From positions 62,001 through 126,000 of the forward strand of contig BAXE01000005.1 in assembly GCA_001310415.1 (NCBI GenBank): DNA of 64,000 nt. Reading direction: 5' to 3'. The translations under genes were made by a program, and so were the position numbers. How positions within the stretch are numbered: position 1 is the first letter of the stretch; every line of letters starts with the position of its first letter. Source of the stretch: Enterovibrio sp. JCM 19048 (lineage in GTDB: Bacteria > Pseudomonadota > Gammaproteobacteria > Enterobacterales > Vibrionaceae). Shown one piece after another: positions 30,285 to 40,634 of this stretch. A model generated the notes under the pieces. It was not told the origin of the DNA, ran no database searches, and saw nothing but the letters and a program-made list of their open reading frames with translations.

Positions 30285-31660
30285 TTAAGCCACCAGGTTT
30301 TTAATCCATACCTTGCTGCGTACGCGATAGATCGAGCCCAGCCATTTCACGATTTCTTCTACCGCAAACAGGGCGTAAACCCACTCCAACGGCACTTTCA
30401 ATACCAGCGCGGCAAAGGCAACAACCGGAATACCAATCATCCATTGGGCAGCAATGTCCTGATAAAGGCAGAAGCGGATATCACCGCCAGCGCGAAGCAC
30501 GCCGACTATCATGCTCATCGGAACAGATTTGATGATCAGCATGCCCGCAAATACCCAGTAGAATTTTTCAGTCAGCGCCAAAGTACTCGGTGACAGTGCG
30601 GAGAACAGTCCTAATACCGGCTGGCACACCAGCAGCATAATGCCCGCGATAATCACTGAACCGCCGAAACTGAACAGCGCAATGCCCCAGGCCTGCGGGT
30701 AAACCACATCCAACCGGTTGCGCCGAGTTGGTTACCCATCAGCACACTGGCGGCGTTGGAAAGACCAATTAGCAGCGCCAGTGCGAAAGATTCAATCGGT
30801 GTGATCACCGAAAGCGCCGCCAAGCCCTCTACGCCTGCCTGACCCAGCACCGCATGGTAGACAAAGATGCCACTCGACCAAATCAGGTGATTGGCTGCGG
30901 TTGGCAGAGACAGAGACAGGAAACGCTTCATACCAACAGGCTCGAACGCTTCGCGGATATGCTGGAAGTTAAACGCCGCTGCCATCTGGTTGCGATAAAC
31001 AAACAAATACAGAAGGCTGACTTCAACGATACCACTGATCAGCGTCGCCCATGCCGCACCGGCAATCCCCATGGCCGGGAAGCCGAGATGACCAAATATC
31101 AGCACCCAGTTCAGGAACATGTTGAGGCTGATACCGATAAAGCTGAAAAAGGTGCTGATACCCGGTTTGTTCATGGCGCGCAGGGAAACAGACAAGCTGC
31201 TGCCGAGGGCAATCGTCACCATAGCCGCACCGGTAATGCGCAGGTACTCAGCCCCGAGTTCGATGACGCGGGCATCATTGGTCGCCAGCCCCATCACACT
31301 TTCTGCCAATACCATAAAAATCGCCGCGAAACAGACTGCGACAGATCCAGTCATGATGGCGGTAAGTGCGGTTTTACGGCGGAATCCTTCAAGGTTTCCT
31401 GCGCCCCAGTATTGCGCTGTCAGCAAAGCACCGCCTGTGGTGACACCAAAGATCAGGATGGTGGCGACAAACAGCGCTTTACCGGCCACACCGATAGCGG
31501 CTACGTCGGCTTCGCCCAATTGGCCGAGCATTAGAATATCGACAAGGCTTCGGCTGGAGAACAGCATGGTTTGCAACGCAATGGGCAAACCGATACCAAT
31601 CAGGCGGCCGAAAAATTGCGCATCACAATGTGTGCGCAGGGAAGAAAAGTAGGTGTTCAA
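30285..31660 (-). CDS. MATE family multidrug/sodium antiporter (one frame break)
   Basis: MATE exporters are 12-helix antiporters that expel cationic drugs or metabolites using sodium or proton gradients. The ~458-residue product shows the family's first helices ('LIGIGLPIALQTMLFSSRSLVDILMLGQLG' in two helices), 'TTGGALLTAQYWGAGN' and 'SLRAMNKPGISTFFSFIGISLNMFLNW'. The frame changes near 30710-30720; the last three helices are in the second frame. The start is a TTG at 31660, with AGGA eight bases upstream. No neighbour explains its substrate. Confidence 0.88.
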
Positions 31661-31947
31661 TCTCAGATCCTAAGAGAAAGTGGATGCAGAAAAGGTGAGA
31701 AAACTGCGCGATTATCGGGCAATAAAAATTTACCAGCAAGTGAAATCGCTCGAATGCTAAATGCTTAATAAGCATATAATTATTTGCGACTAATGCATTT
31801 GGTTATAAGTGAATGGGATTGAGTCAGAAATCAAAAACACGCTGATTTTGTCGCCTGTTGGGTCAAAAATGACCCAGATTCGGCATTTTGCAATTACCGG
31901 ACGGTTCTTATATTTTTGACGGCCTATGACATATCACGGGCCAAAGC

Positions 31948-32550
31948 ATGACCAGGAAAATATTCGTAATCAGACACGGTGAAACGCTGTTCAACTCAGA
32001 GCAAAAGTTGCAGGGACACTGCAATTCGCCGTTAACCAACAAAGGTGAATCGCAGGCGCTTGCTGTTGGAACCACGTTAAAAGAGTACCTCTCCGACCGT
32101 TCTTATCACGTTTATTGCAGTTCTCTTGGCCGCGCTGTACAAACCGCACAGATTATTTGTGACGCGATTGGCTATGACCAATCTGCGCTGACCCAGGATG
32201 ACAGACTTAAAGAGTTTTCGTTGGGCGAGTGGGAACAGCAAACCATCCCATCCCTCATTGAAGAAAATCCCGCGTTGCTGGAAAGAAGGGACTGGTACAT
32301 TCAGGCGCCGGGCTGTGAAGCGTATGAATCAGTAAAAGGACGGCTACTGTCGTGGATCTCTGAATTGCCGGAAGAGCAGGATATCGTGGTGATCAGTCAT
32401 GGCCTGACGGGGATTGTTCTGAGGGGGATCTTGCTGGATCTCAGCTATCAGGAAGTCTGGGCACAGGATCTTCCGCAGGATGCGTTTTTCCTGATTCAAA
32501 ATGGCGGGATCACCCGAATTGACTGTATGACCGTTGAAGCGGTTGCCTGA
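31948..32550 (+). CDS. Histidine phosphatase (phosphoglycerate mutase-like) family protein
   Basis: The 200-residue cytoplasmic protein opens with the phosphohistidine motif 'FVIRHGETLFN' and contains 'SSLGRAVQTAQII', 'FSLGEWEQQTIPSL' and 'DIVVISHGLTG', the two catalytic His and the Arg/Glu residues of the superfamily. Size and motifs resemble GpmB/CobC-type phosphatases, but no cobalamin or glycolytic gene is near, so the substrate is unknown. It has its own terminator immediately downstream. Confidence 0.88.
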   Translation: MTRKIFVIRHGETLFNSEQKLQGHCNSPLTNKGESQALAVGTTLKEYLSDRSYHVYCSSLGRAVQTAQIICDAIGYDQSALTQDDRLKEFSLGEWEQQTIPSLIEENPALLERRDWYIQAPGCEAYESVKGRLLSWISELPEEQDIVVISHGLTGIVLRGILLDLSYQEVWAQDLPQDAFFLIQNGGITRIDCMTVEAVA

Positions 32551-32565
32551 CTCTGATACGGCGAT

Positions 32566-32599
32566 AACAGGGATTGTGTGAAATGCAATCCCTGTTTTT
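32566..32599 (+). terminator. Terminator after the histidine phosphatase gene
   Basis: AACAGGGATTG and CAATCCCTGTT form a perfect 11-bp stem with an ~8-base loop, followed by TTTC. It lies 16 bp past the stop. Confidence 0.88.
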
Positions 32600-32806
32600 C
32601 CCCAACAACGGCCACACCTTTTCCACCCATGGCGACACCTTTGCCGAATTAATCCCTGAATTACTTCACCCTGTTATTCCCCGACGCATTTTTCTGAAAA
32701 GTCCCGTTGAAACACAAACCTATGTGCATCTTGTCTTGATGAAAAACAAAGCATCGGGTACGGGCTGGCTATACTTTGAGGAATTTTATTAGCGGGCGTT
32801 GTTGGT

Positions 32807-34008
32807 TTGAAAACTCTTACTTGGCAGCAATTGGTTTCGATGTGGCAATATCTGCGCCACTTCCTTGTTGCAATTGTCGTGTTTATCACGGGTTTCCTGA
32901 TTTTTCGCTCCGTTTGGGGCGATAACGTCAATCTTCTTTCCCTGTTCCAGATAAAAACGTTCAAGGACATCAACTGGTCAGATGCAGCGAACGGGCCCTG
33001 GTTATTGCTCGGGCTTTTCCTGATGCTCAATGCCGTCGGGCTTCTGTTCCGGGCGAGAATTGCATGGGCAGTCACCCTGATCCTGCTGATGATTGTGTTC
33101 ACTTTCACCTGGCATTTTTTCTCCCACCTCGGCATCAACATCTACTGGGCATCCGGCGCCGCCATACTGCTCATTTTAATGAGCAAGGATTTCAACCGTT
33201 CCAGCGCCACAGCAGGGGGATCGCCGCGTTTATCAGCTTTGCTGTGTTGCTGTTTTATTCGACCTATGGCGCGATGTATTTCGGCGACGGTTTCAAGCCG
33301 GTTATTGAGGATTTATCCACGGCGTTTTACTTTTCCATGGTGACCATGACCACGGTCGGCTATGGCGATATTACGCCACAAACCGAGGCTGCGCGCCTGT
33401 TTACCGTGTCGGTCATCGTTGCCGGGATCACTGTATTTGCCACATCGTTAACCACTGTATTTGCACCCATTATCAGCGGGGGGTTAAGCCGTCTCGTGCG
33501 AGGAGTTAAAAAGCCCATGAACAGAAAAAACCACTTTATCGTCTGTGGAACGTCGGTACTGGCCTCTGCGACGGTATGGCAATTGATAAAAAGGGGCTTT
33601 GATGTCACGGTAATCACGGTTGAAGACGAAGATAAGTTCACCCAGATTGAGCAACGCATTGGGGCGAAGCTCGATATTGTCTCCGGTGACAGTACCGACA
33701 GTGATGTGTTGACGGATGCCGGGGTCGAGGATTGTCAGGCCGTGCTGGCGCTCACCAATGACGATGCGACCAACGCATTTATTGTGCTGTCGGTAAAAGC
33801 CATCTCTCCGAACATCAAAGCGGTCACGGCGGTGAATGATGCTAAGAACATCAAGAAAGTGAAACGCGTGAATGCCGATGTGCTCTTAGCGCCCCAGCTC
33901 TTTGGCAGTGTCGTGCTCGCCAGTGTGCTTTCCGGCGAGCCGATAAGTAATGATCAGCTGCTCGATATGTTGCTGCATTCCGGCGAAGGGCTGATGAAAA
34001 AAGATTAA
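32807..34008 (+). CDS. Kch-like potassium channel with TrkA-N regulatory domain (one frame break)
   Basis: The protein is a bacterial potassium channel of about 400 residues. It has four to five hydrophobic helices, then a pore with the selectivity filter 'TMTTVGYGDITP', a last helix and a cytoplasmic RCK/TrkA-N domain ('HFIVCGTSVLASATVWQLIKRG...VVTVEDED'). The frame breaks near 33210; the second frame reads 'GIAAFISFAVLLFYSTYGAMYFG' through to 34008. The start used is a TTG at 32807; an ATG at 32840 is also possible. Its stop codon overlaps the stop codon of the convergent EamA gene. Confidence 0.88.
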
Positions 34009-34896
34009 TTCTGTTGGTGTTGGTGCCGCTGTGACCACAGCGTGTGTCCCGCCAGCGCCAATACCACGATGCCAGCACCAATGGCGACGGATTCTGTTGC
34101 TTCTCGCCAATAAAAAGCCAAACCAGCAAAGGGCCAAACAACACTTCCAGCAGCAGGATAAGGCTGGCTTCAGCTGCGGGTAGGTAGCGTGGCCCAATGT
34201 TGATTAAAAGGAATGATCCAGGAAGTACAATGCAGCACAGCAGGAAAATATAGATGTTCTGCTGAAAGCTCAACGAGAAGGGTTTCGCCCCTGCCAATAA
34301 GGCAATTACCGCCACCAGATAGCCGGAATAAATCAGGAAAACTGTGCCGTAACGCGCCTTGGTTTTACGCAGCATGATGAGGTAAACCGAGAGCGATACC
34401 GCCGTCACCAGCGCCAGCGAATCACCTTCAAGCTCAGCGCCTGTGGCTTGTAGCCAAAGACCAGCCATATCCCGCCCACGGAAATAATGATGGTGACAAT
34501 CGTAGAGACTGAGAGTTTCTCCTTGAGAAAAATGAAAGCCAGTATTGCCGTAATAAGCGGGGCAGTATTGGTTAGCACCAAGGTACTGGTGACCTGAGTA
34601 TGGTCGAGCGAGAACACAAAGCAAATGGTAGAAGCGGAAAACAGCACGGCCGTAAACAGGGTGCTGGGGCGGGGTGGAAGAAATGCTCCTCCAGCACTTT
34701 TTATCCATGATCCACTGGGCGATAAAAAGACCGTCGCGGGCAGGAAACCACGCCAGAAAATCAGCGTCCATTCGTCGCAGTCAATCAGGCGTACCAGAAG
34801 GCTGTCGAAGCTCAGTATCATCACACCCAGCAGCGTAAATACACGGCCTTTAGACTCGCCGCTCAATCCATTCAAGCGTGTTGCCATTCCCATCAT
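34005..34896 (-). CDS. EamA/DMT family transporter (frame breaks)
   Basis: Drug/metabolite transporters of this family have ten helices in two EamA repeats. Repeat one contains 'FTLLGVMILSFDSLLVRLI' and 'VTSTLVLTNTAPLITAILAFIFLKEKLS'. Repeat two contains 'EASLILLLEVLFGPLLVWLFIGE'. Breaks occur near 34425 and 34080. The last frame reads 'IGAGIVVLALAGHTLWSQ' and stops at 34005, sharing three bases with the kch stop. The ATG at 34896 overlaps the stop of the APC permease gene, so the two are translationally coupled. The substrate is unknown. Confidence 0.82.
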
Positions 34897-36194
34897 TTTT
34901 CTTTATTCGCTGTGTGGTGAGGCGCATGCCAGCCAATCATCAAACTAAGAATTGCCGCCGCAGCGAGCAGCCCGACCTGTAACCAGAGCTTGGCAATGAT
35001 CATCTCACCGATAAACGAAACAAAGATGACCAGCATAAAAATAAAAGCCAATTGCCAGCAGCCAGGGGTTGGCGTGGCACTCTTTACGCTTGCGCCAGCA
35101 GACAATGAAAACCGCAAGATAGCAGCCAAGGAAGGTGGCGCTGGCCACATTGGCAATGGATGACAGGTTAAAGAAGTTGGTGAGTATGATCACCAGCACA
35201 ATCAATGCAAAAAAGCCCGGTGACCCGCCGCCGACCAGTTTCTTGCGAAAGGGGGAAGGCAGGGCGCCATTGTCACCCATTTGTGAAGCCACATTGAGCA
35301 TGGAGAATATGTTGGCAACGATGGATGATGCTGTTGCCACCAGGGCAGCCATAGACACCAGGAAAAAGCCAAAAGTGCCGAGGAATGGCTCGGCAGCTTC
35401 TGCCACTGCTGTATCTGTGTATTTGGCGAGATCGGTCGGTGTCACGTTCCCCAGTACCACCAGGGACAGGACAATATACAGCACCATCACCAGCCTATCG
35501 CCAGCATAAAGGCGCGGGGCATGTCCCGCTCTGGGTCGGTGACATCGGCGGCGGCACTGGCCATCAGGCCAAAGCCGGAATAGGCAAAAAACGCCAGGCC
35601 AACACTGGAAAACATCATGGATGTTTCTGTTTGGGCATGGTTTTCAAGCATGGCGGGGCGAAGTGTAATGGCGCCCACCACAATAAAAATGGTCAGTATG
35701 GTGAGCTTGATGGTCACCAGCACCACTTCAACCCGTCCCACCACTTTTGCGCCCAGCATATTGACCAGCGTCAGCGCTATCATGACGCCTGACGCATACG
35801 CATTGACCCAGAAGGGGCTGGATGACTGGTGCAATACGCGGGCAAGGTAAGCCCCGAATGCCTTTGATATCAAAGCCAGCGTTAATACCAGGGTGATGAG
35901 GTACAAGGTGGATAAAGTGCGTTCGAAACGTGCCGATGAAATGCCAATGGCAAAGAAGTCGGTTACACCACCGCGTGAAGGGAAAATTGCGCTCATCCTT
36001 GCGTAGGAGTAGCCGGAGAGCAGCGCCGCAATACCTGCTATCACAAATACGACCCAGGTATCCCCGCCCACATTGATGGCGATTTGCCCGAGCAGCGCAA
36101 ACACGCCGGCACCCACCATAGAACCAATGCCAAGCGCCGCGACGCCCCAAATACTGATGTGCTTATGATGAGGTTCGGAAGACGGGTTTGACAT
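34893..36194 (-). CDS. APC family amino acid permease (frame breaks)
   Basis: The ~433-residue protein has the APC N-terminus 'ISIWGVAALGIGSMVGAGVFALLG', with the GSMVGAGVF unwound-helix motif that binds the amine group of the substrate. It also has 'MMFSSVGLAFFAYSGFGLMASAAADVTDPERDMPRAF' (helix 6 and loop), read here in two pieces. Breaks near 35490 and 35060 shift the C-terminal half, which continues 'IVLSLVVLGNVTP' and 'IFMLVIFVSFIGEMIIAKLWLQ'. It is cotranscribed with the EamA gene downstream by a four-base overlap. Ribosome site AGGAA. Confidence 0.85.
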
Positions 36195-36320
36195 CGTTTA
36201 TTCCTGTTGAGTGTAGAAGGGTATCGGATCCAGGCAGCGTGGATAACCCAATGGACTACTCTGGACGATAGCCCATTATTTTACGTGCAGTTGCCACGTA
36301 TCTGTGACACTCAAAGGAAA

Positions 36321-36343
36321 GCAGGGAGGCGGGAAGACCCTGC
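36321..36343 (-). terminator. Possible terminator after btsR
   Basis: GCAGGG and CCCTGC form a 6-bp stem with an 11-base loop, and on the minus strand the stem is followed by TTTCC. It lies 17 bp past the btsR stop. It is weaker than the other terminators here. Confidence 0.5.
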
Positions 36344-36359
36344 TTAAATGGTCAAGAAA

Positions 36360-37087
36360 TCAAAAACTGGAAAGCCCGATTATTTCTTTGAGCGTTTTGA
36401 GGTAGCGGCGACTGATCGGAAGGGTGAAATTACTCGTGGTGATCACTTCTGCCAAGCCATTTTCCAGCAATTTTATTTCCCGGATATGGTGAATACTGAC
36501 AAGGTATTGCCGGTGACAGCGCAACAGGGGTGTTTTTTCTTCCAGCGTTTTCAGGGTGAGTTGGGTGGTGGCGGTTTTGTCGGCGGTATGGACATGCACA
36601 CCACTGAGATCGCTGTAGACACCTTCAACACTTTCAATAGGAAGCAGCACAATGCGGTTGTGTCCGGTGCAGGGGATCTGAGACAGGGTTTCCGGTGCCA
36701 CTGGCGCAAGGTTTTGCACCGTGTGCTTATCTACCATCCGTTTCAGCTTCTTCACGGCTTTGTTCAGACGCGCAGGCTCGACCGGTTTTAGTAAATAGTC
36801 GAACGCATTTTCCTCGAAAGCCTGAATGGCATAGTGATCAAAAGCGGTGACAAACACCACAAACGGCATGTTGTCAGGATCCAGCATGGAGAGGAGTTCA
36901 AGGCCGGACACCTGTGGCATTTGAATATCCAGAAACACCACATCCGGCTTCAGTTCATTGATTTTTTCAGTCCCAGAATGGCGTTTGGTGCTTCACCAAT
37001 CACGGAGATATCACCGGTTTCCTCCAGCAAGGTCGCCAGCTCTTCGCGGGCAAACTGTTCGTCGTCAATGACCAGTGCTGTCAACAT
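36360..37087 (-). CDS. btsR: LytTR response regulator BtsR/YehT-like (one frame break)
   Basis: This is a receiver plus LytTR DNA-binding regulator of ~243 residues. The receiver begins 'LTALVIDDEQFAREELATLL'. The phosphorylation Asp lies in 'DVVFLDIQMPQVSGLELL' and the conserved Lys in 'FDYLLKPVEPARL'. The C-terminal LytTR domain has 'DLSGVHVHTADKTATTQLTLKTLEE' and 'FLRCHRQYLVSIHHIREIK'-like sequence. One A is missing from the A run near 36965, which restores 'NAILGLKKINELKPD'. The ATG at 37087 lies inside the end of btsS, so the two are coupled. In E. coli the BtsS/BtsR pair responds to pyruvate and activates the CstA-family gene btsT. Confidence 0.88.
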
Positions 37088-38774
37088 CCTACTTTTGCAC
37101 CTTTACTTAGTTCAGAGGCCGGAATCATAAACGTCATTCGGGTAAAAGCGTCCTGCTTGCTGTCAATTTTCAGCGATGAGTCACGCCCAAACTGGTGTTC
37201 CAGCCGTTTTGTCACGATTTCCAACCCCAGTCCCTGATGGGTATCCGGCGGCGGCGAGAAACAGCCGGCGTTATCCTCCACGGTAATTTCAAATCCGGCC
37301 GCTACCGGCGTGCTGTAAATATGGACGTTGCCGCCTTCCAACAAATTGGAAATGCCGTGTTTGATGGCGTTTTCAACCAGCGGCTGCAAGGTGAAACTGG
37401 GCAGTTGTGTTTCCAGCAGGGCATCGTCAATGGCGATATCGACGTTGAGCCTGTCAGTGAAGCGCGCCTTTTCAATGCTGAGGTAGGCATTCACGTGCTC
37501 AAGCTCCTCTCGAAGCGATACGGTTCGAACATTTTGCTTGAGGTTGCTGCGGAAAAACTGCGACAGGTTCTGGATAAGCTCGCGGGCTTTGTCCGGGTCA
37601 CGGCGAATCACCGCACTGATGGTATTGAGGGCATTAAACAGAAAATGCGGGTTAACCTGCGCCTGGAGCAGCTTGATTTCCACCTGCGTCAGCAGCGACT
37701 TCTGCTGCAGGTAACCGCTGAACAGGATTTGGCTGGAAAGCAGCTGGGCGATACCTTCGGCCATCGACATATTGATGGTGGAAAACAGTTTGTGCTTACG
37801 TTCATACAGTTTGATGGTGCCGACCACCTCGTCGCCTGAGCGCAGCGGGATAATCAGCGCAGAACCCAGCTTGCAGGTTGGGGACAGCGAGCATTGGTAG
37901 GGGTGTTCTTTACCATCGAGATAAATGATTTTGTTCTTGGCTATCGCATCCAGCGTACTTTGCGATGAAATTTTGGTCGCCGGTTTATGGTGGTCATCGC
38001 CGATGCGACGTAGGCGAGAATTTTCTCCCGGTCGGTAATGGAAACGGCACCCACCTGGGTTTCTTCGTAAACAATGCGGGCAATTTTGTCGGCAGTTTCG
38101 TTATTAAAGCCATTGTGCAGGATGCCCACACAGCGATCAGCGATGGTCAGCGCCCGACGGGAAAAGGTGGCCGAGTATTTTTCAAAGATAGCCTTTCTGT
38201 CCTGCAGGATGCTCATAAACAGGGCGGCACCCACAGAGTTGGAAATGATCATTGGCGCGGCAATGGTGGAAACCAGGGCATAAGCTGATCAAACGGCTTG
38301 GCGAATATCAGCAGGATGATCATCTGCACCACTTCGGCAAAGAAGGTGATACCCAGAACGACAGCTGGATTAAACAGCTGGCTGACCCGGTTGCGTTTCA
38401 CCAGATAGACATGGAGTAAACCGCCAATCAGGCTTCTGCGGTTGTTGAAATGGCGCAAGCGAGATCGGTAAAACCGCCAAGGGTATAGCGGTGAATCCCT
38501 CCGGTCAGGCCGACAAAAAAACCAACCACAGGCCCGCCGAACAGGCCACCCATCACTGCACCAATGGCGCGGGTGTTGGCAATGGCATCGTCAATATGGA
38601 GGCCAAAATAGGTACCGAGAATACAAAAGCCGGAAAAGAGGACGTAGCAAATCAGGCGGTGGCTTAAGCGTGAGGAGATATTCAGCAGCGGCAGGATGAT
38701 GGGTGTTTTGCTTAGCATGTAGCCAACACCAGATACACGCACATTTGCTGAAGAAGAGAGATAACCAGTTCCAT
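37081..38774 (-). CDS. btsS: LytS-type sensor histidine kinase BtsS/YehU-like (several frame breaks)
   Basis: The ~564-residue kinase has an N-terminal 5TM-LYT membrane region ('GAVMGGLFGGPVVGFFVGLTGGIHRYTLGG'), a GAF-like middle part and a His_kinase domain. The phosphoacceptor is in 'LLQAQVNPHFLFNALNTISAV' and the ATPase in 'LVENAIKHGISN' and 'ITVEDNAGCFSPP'. Frames change near 38730, 38430, 38270, and between 37830 and 37960, so the kinase core is intact but the membrane part is in pieces. The ATG at 38774 opens MELVISLLQQMCVYLVLA, matching the family start. Together with btsR and the adjacent cstA-type gene it forms a sensor-regulator-target set. Confidence 0.87.
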
Positions 38775-38841
38775 GGTGAGCCCGTTTTATTGCGGCAATG
38801 AAGATGCCCGCTATTTTAGCCTGCTGGGTGTCAGATACAAC

Positions 38842-38863
38842 AAGAGCCCGGTATCGGGCTCTT
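38842..38863 (-). terminator. Terminator after the CstA-family gene
   Basis: AAGAGCCCG and CGGGCTCTT form a perfect 9-bp stem with a 4-base loop, 20 bp past the stop of the minus-strand transporter gene. The flank on the minus strand is TGTTGT. Confidence 0.75.
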
Positions 38864-38882
38864 GGCGGTAACGTATTGGCAG

Positions 38883-40365
38883 TTAAGCCGTTTTGGTGAC
38901 GCCTTGTGGTTTTTCTTCGTCAGCCAAATCGGTTTCGCCTTTGCCTTTGGAGGTTTTAATCACATAACCAGCCGCAGTCAGGGCGAACAGGATGCCCGCG
39001 ATAGTTGACACATTCATCGGCAAACCAAAGCCCAGGGAGCTGTTGTTCAGGATGAAGGTGACACACACTGTGGTCATAAACATCGCCGGTACTGTGGTGA
39101 TCCAGTGCAGCTTGTTGTGACGCAGAAGGTAAGCAGACGCTGTCCACAGCATCATTACTGCGGTTGCCTGGTTCGCGAAGCCGAAGTAGCGCCAGATGAT
39201 ACCGAAGTCTACCTGGGTCAGGATGCCGCCGATAACGAACAGTGGCAGTGCCATCAGCAGGCGGTTGCGCAGCGTTTTCTGCTCCATGTTGAAGTATTCA
39301 GCCAGGATCAGGCGGCTTGAGCGGAACGCGGTGTCACCGGAAGTGATTGGCAGGATAACCACGCCCAGGAAGGCGATGATGCCACCGAACACACCCAGCA
39401 GACCGAAGGACGCGCCGTAAACCACGTTACCAGGCCACCGTTTTTCACGGCTTCACCCAGGCCTTCCAGTGTGCCGAAGAATGACAGTGCAATCGCACAC
39501 CAAATCAGGGCGATGATACCTTCACCGATCATTGCGCCGTAGAACACAAAGCGGCCGTTCTTTTCGTTTTCCATGCAGCGTGCCATCAGCGGAGACTGGG
39601 TTGCGTGGAAGCCAGAGATAGCACCACAGGCGATGGTAATGAACAGGGCAGGCCACAGTGGCATGTCGTTCGGGTTCAGGTTGGTGAACATGTCGGTCAT
39701 TTCAAAGCCACCCATCACAGTGTGCTCTTCAGACAGGCCAATGGCAGTCATCAGCCAACAGACATGAAAATCAGCAGCGCGCCGAAGAATGGGTAGAAAC
39801 GGCCGATGATTTTGTCGACAGGAACGATAGTCGCGATGATGTAGTACGCGAAGATGATCACTACCATGGTGCCCATGCTGACCGTCAGGCTGGTTTGCTC
39901 GTTGATCAGGTTAGTGATCATGCCTGCAGGCGCAGAGACAAACACCACACCAACCAGCAGCAACAGGATAATGGCAAAAATGTTCATAAAGTGTTTTGCG
40001 CCGTTACCCAAATAGCGACCGGTAATAGTTGGTACAGATGCACCGCCGTTACGGACAGAAAGCATGCCTGAGAAGTAATCATGCACTGCGCCCGCAAACA
40101 CACAACCAATCACAATCCAAAGCATCGCAGCCGGGCCGTAAAGGGCACCCATGATTGGGCCAAAAATTGGACCGACACCGGCAATGTTCAGCAGTTGGAC
40201 CAGGTAGACCTTAGGGGTCGACATTGGCACGTAATCCACGCCATCTGTTTTGGTGTGGGCAGGTGTTTTACGGTTTTCATTGATACCGAATACCTTCTCC
40301 ACAAAGGCACCGTAGATAAAGTATCCGCCAATCAGTGCGGCGACACAGGTGAGAAACCACAACAT
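38883..40365 (-). CDS. CstA/BtsT-family carbon-starvation transporter (two frame breaks)
   Basis: CstA-family proteins import pyruvate or peptides; BtsT of E. coli is a pyruvate/proton symporter. The ~494-residue protein has 'LNIAGVGPIFGPIMGALYGP', 'GAVHDYFSGMLSVRNGGAS', 'ITIACGAISGFHATQSPLMARC' and many hydrophobic helices. It is the short form (E. coli CstA and BtsT are about 700 residues). Breaks lie near 39755 and 39425. The start MLWFLTCVAALIGG follows AAGGACG. Its upstream region has three BtsR-like boxes and the btsS-btsR pair lies directly downstream, which supports a BtsT-like role regulated by that system. Confidence 0.9.
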
Positions 40366-40441
40366 AGCAATCGTCCTTATTAAGTTGATTCACGCTGCTC
40401 ACACTACGGTGTCAGTGGCAAGGAAGCATTCGCTCAGTGGT

Positions 40442-40489
40442 TGAGTGGTGGAATAGCAAATTAAGCGGTCACCAACAGGATTAAGTGGT
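40442..40489 (-). promoter_or_regulatory. Three tandem BtsR-like boxes upstream of the CstA/BtsT-family gene
   Basis: On the minus strand ACCACTTA (40482-40489), ACCGCTTA (40462-40469) and ACCACTCA (40442-40449) are spaced exactly 20 bp apart. All fit ACC[G/A]CT[C/T]A, the half-site I recall for E. coli BtsR/YehT. The nearest box is 77 bp from the start codon, a normal distance for activation. An adjacent ACCACTGA at 40434-40441 is a near match. The E. coli spacer, as I remember it, is one base longer. Confidence 0.6.
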
Positions 40490-40634
40490 TTCGGCCTAAA
40501 CTTGAGCAAATTGTCATTATCGAAACATATGTTCTATTTTTGATCTATTGGGCATGTTAGCTGTTGCCGTAGTGTGATCTTTTCCGCGGACAAGGCTTGG
40601 AAGGTTTAGCAGTGGACGTTTTAGGGGTAGAAAA

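Noticed and set aside
32574..32792. 72-residue open frame between the phosphatase and the potassium channel
   Set aside because: Its start overlaps a clear terminator hairpin, it has no recognisable domain, and the region shows no ribosome site in a good position.
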